The position numbers and the translations under genes were made by a program. A stretch of 23,506 nt of DNA from a virus. Below the pieces are notes generated by a model. That model was not told the origin of the DNA. It was given only the letters and a program-made list of their open reading frames with translations, and did not search any database. This document shows, piece after piece, positions 19,058 to 23,506 of the stretch. The stretch spans positions 1 through 23,506 of IMG/VR virus record IMGVR_UViG_3300030329_001213. One strand, given 5' to 3'. Every line of letters starts with the position of its first letter. Position 1 is the first letter of the stretch.

Positions 19058-21607
19058 ATGGCAACAGAACGTAATCCTTTTGATATGATTGCTGAAGCAG
19101 AGACTAATGTTATTGCAATGGTTCCTGAAGAACAGTCCAATATTTCTATTGAAGTTGATCCTTCTGATGGTGGTGTTATTGTAGACTTTTCTTCAGAAGA
19201 AGCAATGATGGAACCTTCAGAAGAAATCAGTGAATGGTATGGTGATCTTTGTGATAAATTAGAACCTGAAATTTTACAGGAAATATCTTCAGATGTTATA
19301 GAAAATTATAATGCAGATAAAGATAGCAGGGCTGAATGGGAGTCTATGTTTGAAAGAGGCTTTGACCTTCTTGGTCTAAAGCTGGAAGAAGGCTCAGAAC
19401 CATTTCAAGGAGCATGTACGGCTGTACATCCACTTCTGATTGAGTCGGCTGTTAAGTTTCAATCCAAAGCTGCTGGTGAATTGTTTCCTTCTTCTGGTCC
19501 TGTAAAAGCACAGATACTTGGTGCTGCAACACCTGAAAAGGAAATGCAAGCCAACAGGGTTCAAAACTTTATGAACTATCAGCTTACAGAACAGATGCCA
19601 GAGTACTTTGATGAATTTGAAAGAATGCTTTTTCATCTTCCCCTCATAGGTTCAGCATTTAAAAAGATTTATTATAGTTCAACATTGAAGCGACCTGTAT
19701 CAGAATTTATACCAATAGACCAGTTCTATGTGTCTTACTATGCAACTGATCTTAGGAATGCAGATCGCTATACACATGTAATACATAAAAGTCCAGTAGA
19801 TATGAAACTGGATATGATGGCTGGTGTCTATAAAGATATTGATCTTCCAGCACCGTCACAGCTTTCAGCAAGTGGCTTTGCAAGTAAGATTGATAATATT
19901 CTTGGACTTACACCTTCATATGATTCTGATCCACAGTATGTAATACTGGAACAACATTGTTATATGGATATTGAAGAAGAAGGTATACCATCTCCATATA
20001 TTGTGACTGTAGAAGAACAGTCAAGAGAAGTTTTAAGTATTCGTAGAAACTATAAGCAGGACGATCCAAACAGAGAAAAACGAAATCATTTCGTTCATTA
20101 CAGGTTTGTACCGGGCTTTGGATTCTACGGATTGGGCCTGATCCACTTTCTCGGTAATCTCACCATGTCGGCAACTGCTGCGATGCGCTCCCTAATTGAC
20201 GCTGGACAGTTCGCCAATTTACCGGGAGGATTCAAGGCAAAGGGAGTACGGATGGTTGGAGACAACGATCCAATCGCCCCCGGCGAGTTCAAGGAGGTCG
20301 AAGCAACTGGTATTGATTTATCTAGGGCTATAGTTCCCCTGCCCTATAAAGAGCCTTCCTCAACGCTCTTCCAGATGCTTGGGTTTGTGACTGCTGCTGG
20401 TCAGAAGTTTGCAGATAGTACTGAGCAAGTTATCTCGGATGCTGCCTCCTATGGACCCGTGGGTACGACAATGGCATTGCTAGAAGCTTCTAGTAAGTTT
20501 TTCTCTGCAATCCATAAGAGATTACATAAATCACAGAAAGATGAATTTAGAATACTGGCACAGATAGATCATGATTATCTTCCTAATAAATATCCTTATG
20601 AAGTACCGTTTGAAGATAGAAGTATATTTAAAGCTGATTTCGATGGACGAGTGGATATTATACCTGTATCTGATCCTAATATTCCTTCTAATGCCCATCG
20701 TATGATGTTGGCAAACATGGCTTTGCAAATGGCACAGCAATCCCCACCGGGAATGTTTAACATTGAAGAACTCAATAGGACTATTCTCAATGCAGCCAAC
20801 ATGCCTAATATAGAACAGATATTACCACCCAAGATTGAGCCACAACCCCTTGATCCTGTATCTGATATCATGGCAGTAACCAAAGGCTTACCTATTGCAG
20901 CTTTTCCGGGTCAGAATCATGATGCCCATATACAGGTAAAGATGGCTTATCTTCAAGATCCTGCTAATGGGGCTAATCCTATTATGGCTAGAATTAAACC
21001 TGTACTTGAATCCAATATACAAGAACATTCTGTAATGAAGTATCAAGAACAAATGAATGGTGTTACAGAACAGATGATGCAACAGGCACCTCCAGAACAG
21101 GCACAAAATCCACAAGCTATTGAAATGGCAATGGGACAGGCTGCACAACAAGTTATGCAAGCCAATCAACAACCACAACAACCAACACCAGAACAACAGC
21201 TTGTCATGCTTGAGCAAGAGAAGGTTAAACTACAGCAACAGAAACTGCAATCAGATACGGCTGTTAATGCTGCTGAACTTGAACTCAAGGAAAAAGAAAT
21301 TGAACTCAAAGAAAATGAACAAATAATTAATATGCTTGAGTCTGGTGCTACTGATAACTTTAAACGTGAAAAAGCTGAAGCAGATAGAGAAGCTAAAAAA
21401 GAATTGACAGCAATGGATCAGCTTGCTAAAATAAAACTTGAAGAAATGAAAGATGATAAAGATATAGAAAAGACAAAATTAAATACATTAGCAAATTTAT
21501 CAGCAGAAGAAATGAAAGATAAAAAAGATAGAGAAAATACAGAGCTTAATATTTTATCAAAACTAGCAGTTGAAGAACTTAAAAAGGAGAAAAAAGATGA
21601 TGACTAA
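19058..21607 (+). CDS. Portal protein
   Basis: An 849-residue portal candidate that would form the dodecameric ring for DNA entry. Support: position after TerL, size, and segments typical of large phage portals (ACTAVHPLLIESAVKFQSKA, EFIPIDQFYVSYYATDLRNA, FYGLGLIHFLGNLTMSATAA and the VTAAGQKFADSTEQVI helix). The C-terminus is Gln-rich (about 665-735) and then a charged coiled coil with a 22-residue repeat (about 787-849). A 370-bp part of the gene near 20105-20475 has much higher GC than the rest. The stop overlaps the next gene. There is no clear ribosome binding site (ATTAGAA before ATG). Confidence 0.85.
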   Translation: MATERNPFDMIAEAETNVIAMVPEEQSNISIEVDPSDGGVIVDFSSEEAMMEPSEEISEWYGDLCDKLEPEILQEISSDVIENYNADKDSRAEWESMFERGFDLLGLKLEEGSEPFQGACTAVHPLLIESAVKFQSKAAGELFPSSGPVKAQILGAATPEKEMQANRVQNFMNYQLTEQMPEYFDEFERMLFHLPLIGSAFKKIYYSSTLKRPVSEFIPIDQFYVSYYATDLRNADRYTHVIHKSPVDMKLDMMAGVYKDIDLPAPSQLSASGFASKIDNILGLTPSYDSDPQYVILEQHCYMDIEEEGIPSPYIVTVEEQSREVLSIRRNYKQDDPNREKRNHFVHYRFVPGFGFYGLGLIHFLGNLTMSATAAMRSLIDAGQFANLPGGFKAKGVRMVGDNDPIAPGEFKEVEATGIDLSRAIVPLPYKEPSSTLFQMLGFVTAAGQKFADSTEQVISDAASYGPVGTTMALLEASSKFFSAIHKRLHKSQKDEFRILAQIDHDYLPNKYPYEVPFEDRSIFKADFDGRVDIIPVSDPNIPSNAHRMMLANMALQMAQQSPPGMFNIEELNRTILNAANMPNIEQILPPKIEPQPLDPVSDIMAVTKGLPIAAFPGQNHDAHIQVKMAYLQDPANGANPIMARIKPVLESNIQEHSVMKYQEQMNGVTEQMMQQAPPEQAQNPQAIEMAMGQAAQQVMQANQQPQQPTPEQQLVMLEQEKVKLQQQKLQSDTAVNAAELELKEKEIELKENEQIINMLESGATDNFKREKAEADREAKKELTAMDQLAKIKLEEMKDDKDIEKTKLNTLANLSAEEMKDKKDRENTELNILSKLAVEELKKEKKDDD
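21422..21604 (+). repeat. 22-residue repeat in portal C-terminus
   Basis: Three units follow each other: LAKIKLEEMKDDKDIEKTKL(NT), LANLSAEEMKDKKDRENTEL(NI), and a shorter LSKLAVEELKKEKKDDD. The repeated LxxLxxEEMKDxKDxExTxLN pattern suggests recent internal duplication of a coiled-coil segment. Confidence 0.65.
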
Positions 21608-21767
21608 AGGTAAAGGATATCCTGATCATGTGAAGGATACTTCCAAGACTTATGGAGATCCATTTAAAAAAGATGTTTGGGGTGGTCGTAGTATGCGAAG
21701 CGCACTCAATGAATGGGATGGATTTTCGTATGAAATGCCAAAACCCACTAAAGGTAAAGAGAAATAA
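21597..21767 (+). CDS. Small protein, 56 aa
   Basis: ATG 21597 (or the ATG just after, 21600) has AAGGAG 7-10 nt upstream and overlaps the portal stop by 11 nt. The peptide is basic and glycine-rich, with GYPDHVKDTSKTYGDPFKKD and GGRSMRSALNEWDGFSYEMP. Not recognised; probably a small head-region protein. Confidence 0.65.
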   Translation: MMTKGKGYPDHVKDTSKTYGDPFKKDVWGGRSMRSALNEWDGFSYEMPKPTKGKEK

Positions 21768-21773
21768 CTTTTA

Positions 21774-21962
21774 ATGGAAATTTGGGATGAAGTAGTCCAA
21801 GAGTTTAATTTTGAAATTGAAAGATTAAGAACATCTCTAGGACAAGGTGCAGCAGAAGACTATGCCCACTATAGACAAATTGTAGGTTCTATATCTAGTT
21901 TAGAGTGGGGTAGGGAAAATTTAACTGAAATTATCAAGAAAAGGATGTATAACGAGGATTAA
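21774..21962 (+). CDS. Small helical protein, 62 aa
   Basis: A short helical protein (EVVQEFNFEIERLRTSLGQG, then AEDYAHYRQIVGSISSLEWG). The AHYRQIVGSISSLEWGRENL pattern recalls small proteins that many phages encode near the portal gene, whose role is not established. The ribosome binding site is weak. The stop abuts the next ATG. Confidence 0.68.
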   Translation: MEIWDEVVQEFNFEIERLRTSLGQGAAEDYAHYRQIVGSISSLEWGRENLTEIIKKRMYNED

Positions 21963-22385
21963 ATGAGACAGGTGCAGATGGGTAATGCGTTAAAAAACGA
22001 TGAGTGGATTGACGCAGAAGAGAAAGATATTGAAAGTTTACCACAATTACCGGGCTTTCATGTATTAATAAAACCAGTATCAGTAAAGAGTAAAACAAAA
22101 GGAGGTATATTTATACCAGATTCTACTAAAGATGACATTAGTTATCTAACAACAGTAGGTGAGGTAATTGGATTAGGAGAGTTAGCCTATAAAGATGTAG
22201 ATAAATTTCCTAATGGTGCTTGGTGTAATGTAGGAGATTTTGTATGTTATGGTAAACATGCTGGTACAAAACTTTTTTATCAAGGTGTTAGACTAATATT
22301 ACTTTTTGATGATCAAATAATTATGAGAATAGATGATCCTAAAGATCTTGATCCAACATTTAATTTAGGAAAAGGATCAGGATGA
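21963..22385 (+). CDS. GroES-like co-chaperonin
   Basis: A 140-residue co-chaperonin that would cap host GroEL during folding of phage proteins, most likely the major capsid protein (as T4 gp31 does). The Cpn10 fold is visible: FHVLIKPVSV (32-41), a mobile loop SKTKGGIFIPDST (43-55) whose GGIFIP matches the GroEL-binding IVL-type tripeptide, TTVGEVIGLG (63-72), GDFVCYGKHAGTKL (91-104) and LILLFDDQIIMRI (111-123). It has N- and C-terminal extensions compared with the ~97-residue bacterial protein. GAGG lies before ATG 21963, in direct contact with the previous stop. Confidence 0.88.
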   Translation: MRQVQMGNALKNDEWIDAEEKDIESLPQLPGFHVLIKPVSVKSKTKGGIFIPDSTKDDISYLTTVGEVIGLGELAYKDVDKFPNGAWCNVGDFVCYGKHAGTKLFYQGVRLILLFDDQIIMRIDDPKDLDPTFNLGKGSG

Positions 22386-22386
22386 C

Positions 22387-22415
22387 TTGCATTACAGTAA
22401 AAAGTATGATATAAT
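22387..22415 (+). promoter_or_regulatory. Promoter P3
   Basis: TTGCAT (22387-22392), 17 bp, TATAAT (22410-22415), with an extended -10 TG. Sequence from CAGTAAAAAGTATGATATAA onward is nearly that of P2. It overlaps the end of the co-chaperonin gene and drives the scaffold-like gene and presumably the capsid gene. Confidence 0.82.
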
Positions 22416-22471
22416 AGTGTAGCAATTAATTTATACGTAAGGCGTTTGTCTCGTAAACAACGGAGAATATA

Positions 22472-23416
22472 ATGGCAGAAGAAGACAATTGGGGTACGGT
22501 AGAAATACCTAATACTCAGAATGAAGATAAAGTTGAATATGAAATTGAAGAGGAAAAAGCTTCTGAACAAGTAGTTCAAGAAGAAGAACCAAAACCAGAG
22601 GTTAAAGAAGAAGAACCTAAAGAACTTGAAGGAATTGAAACTTCTGGAGCGCAGAAAAGAATTAGACAGCTTGTTCGACAACGAAAAGAAAGAGAAGAAC
22701 AGTTAGCTGCTGTAATGCAGCAAAATGAGGAATTAACTCAAAAGCTTCAAAGTAAAGAAAGTGAAGTTCAAAATATTAGTAAAAGAACACTTGATCTTTC
22801 TGAAAAACAATTAACAGATAAATTAAAATTAGCTGAATCAGTTTATCTTGAAGCATTTGAAGAAGGGGATAATAAAAAAGTACTTGATGCTCAGAAAATG
22901 CTTAATGAAGCACAAGTAGATTTAAAAGCAGTTAATAGTGCTAAAGCAAATTATGAAAGGCAAGCTCAGAGAAAACCAGTTGAAACACAACCACAACCAC
23001 AATCACAACAAGCAGCCTCTCCTGTAACAGATCCCAAGGCAGAAGAGTGGGCTTCCAATAATGATTGGTTTGGTAAAGATAATGTTATGACTGCTGCTGC
23101 TCTTGCTATAGATGCAGAATTAAAAGAAGAAGGTTTTAGTCCAAACGATAATGAATTTTATCAAGAAATTGACAATAGAGTTAAAGCAGCTTTTCCACAC
23201 AAGTTTGGAGAAGTTCAAGAACGTATGCAGGAAACTACGTCAAGTCCTGCTCAAGTGGTGTCGGGGAGTACTCGCTCCTCTCCGAGTTCTAAAAACAAAG
23301 TTAAGCTCACGCAAGAAGATATGAGATTAGCTCAAAAATGGAATATACCCCTTGAAACGTATGCAGCCGAAAAGCTTAAAGTAACAAAAGCTGACGGCGA
23401 GTATACAGATATTTAA
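22472..23416 (+). CDS. Scaffold-like protein, 314 aa
   Basis: A highly acidic, helical protein (KVEYEIEEEKASEQVVQEEE) with a long coiled coil at about 65-150 (VRQRKEREEQLAAVMQQNEE...), a Gln-rich linker (about 172-185), and a C-terminal folded part with EWASNNDWFGKDNVMTAAAL. Composition, the coiled coil and its place after portal and before a presumed capsid gene fit a scaffolding protein that shapes the procapsid. The assignment is by position and features, not by family match. GGAG lies 8 nt before ATG 22472, and P3 lies upstream. Confidence 0.75.
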   Translation: MAEEDNWGTVEIPNTQNEDKVEYEIEEEKASEQVVQEEEPKPEVKEEEPKELEGIETSGAQKRIRQLVRQRKEREEQLAAVMQQNEELTQKLQSKESEVQNISKRTLDLSEKQLTDKLKLAESVYLEAFEEGDNKKVLDAQKMLNEAQVDLKAVNSAKANYERQAQRKPVETQPQPQSQQAASPVTDPKAEEWASNNDWFGKDNVMTAAALAIDAELKEEGFSPNDNEFYQEIDNRVKAAFPHKFGEVQERMQETTSSPAQVVSGSTRSSPSSKNKVKLTQEDMRLAQKWNIPLETYAAEKLKVTKADGEYTDI

Positions 23417-23436
23417 TAGTAGCGTGGGAGAACATA

Positions 23437-23506
23437 ATGAATACAACACGAAATGAAACACGTAGTGACAGTTTGAGAGAACAGAATACAAGAGAAGAAG
23501 ATTGGA
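23437..23506 (+). CDS. Start of next gene, possible major capsid protein (cut by window edge)
   Basis: An ATG at 23437 with GGGAG 6 nt upstream opens a frame that runs to the window end: MNTTRNETRSDSLREQNTRE, then EDW. Only 23 residues are visible, too few to recognise. The major capsid protein commonly follows the scaffold gene, so that is the first candidate by position. Confidence 0.5.
   Translation, partial: MNTTRNETRSDSLREQNTREEDW

Noticed and set aside
1-23506. CRISPR array, insertion sequence, integrase or rRNA
   Set aside because: No regularly spaced direct repeats, transposase or integrase motifs or rRNA-like stretches were seen on either strand.

Overview
The window is part of the genome of an AT-rich, double-stranded DNA tailed bacteriophage. 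The evidence is a T7-type DNA polymerase, a primase-helicase, a single-stranded-DNA-binding protein, recombination nucleases and a ribonucleotide reductase on one arm, and a large terminase, a portal, a GroES-like co-chaperonin and a scaffold-like protein on the other. Gene content (T7-type replisome plus NrdA and a phage co-chaperonin, roughly one-third GC, no integrase and no phage RNA polymerase in the window) looks most like marine podovirus-type phages of alphaproteobacteria. The host and habitat are inferences, not something the sequence shows.

Layout. Positions 1 to about 14,608 are read on the minus strand and hold the metabolism and replication genes. In transcription order they are: a conserved unknown (14.6-14.2 kb), a DUF2493/SLOG protein, a small membrane protein, a gene with a structured leader, a cluster of very small overlapping genes, a DUF932 protein, a tRNA-like element, more small genes, primase-helicase, another string of small genes, a possible PD-(D/E)XK protein, DNA polymerase A, endonuclease VII, SSB, an exonuclease-like PD-(D/E)XK protein, a GIY-YIG nuclease, small genes, a DUF3310 protein and the start of nrdA, which runs off the left edge. 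Genes are packed with ATGA, TAATG or TGATG overlaps, which suggests translational coupling.

Positions 14,609-15,146 form a divergent control region with no gene. It holds a 15-bp inverted repeat, a 74-nt hairpin, a repeated TATATACTAGA box, a minus-strand promoter, and two overlapping palindromes 11 bp apart just upstream of the rightward promoter.

Positions 15,147-23,506 are read on the plus strand: TerL, two long unrecognised low-complexity proteins, portal, two small genes, GroES-like co-chaperonin, scaffold-like protein, and the first codons of a further gene. Three closely related promoters (TTGCAT, 17 bp, TATAAT) precede TerL, the second gene and the scaffold. On the replication arm a different promoter type (TTGACA...TATACT) drives SSB, which is followed by its own terminator.

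The most unusual signals are a pair of hairpins (8.85 and 12.4 kb) with different, fully paired stems but the same 16-nt loop layout and an identical 11-nt loop core; a structured, pseudoknot-capable leader at 13.3 kb; a tRNA-like 93-nt element at 10.3 kb; and a GC-rich patch inside the portal gene.
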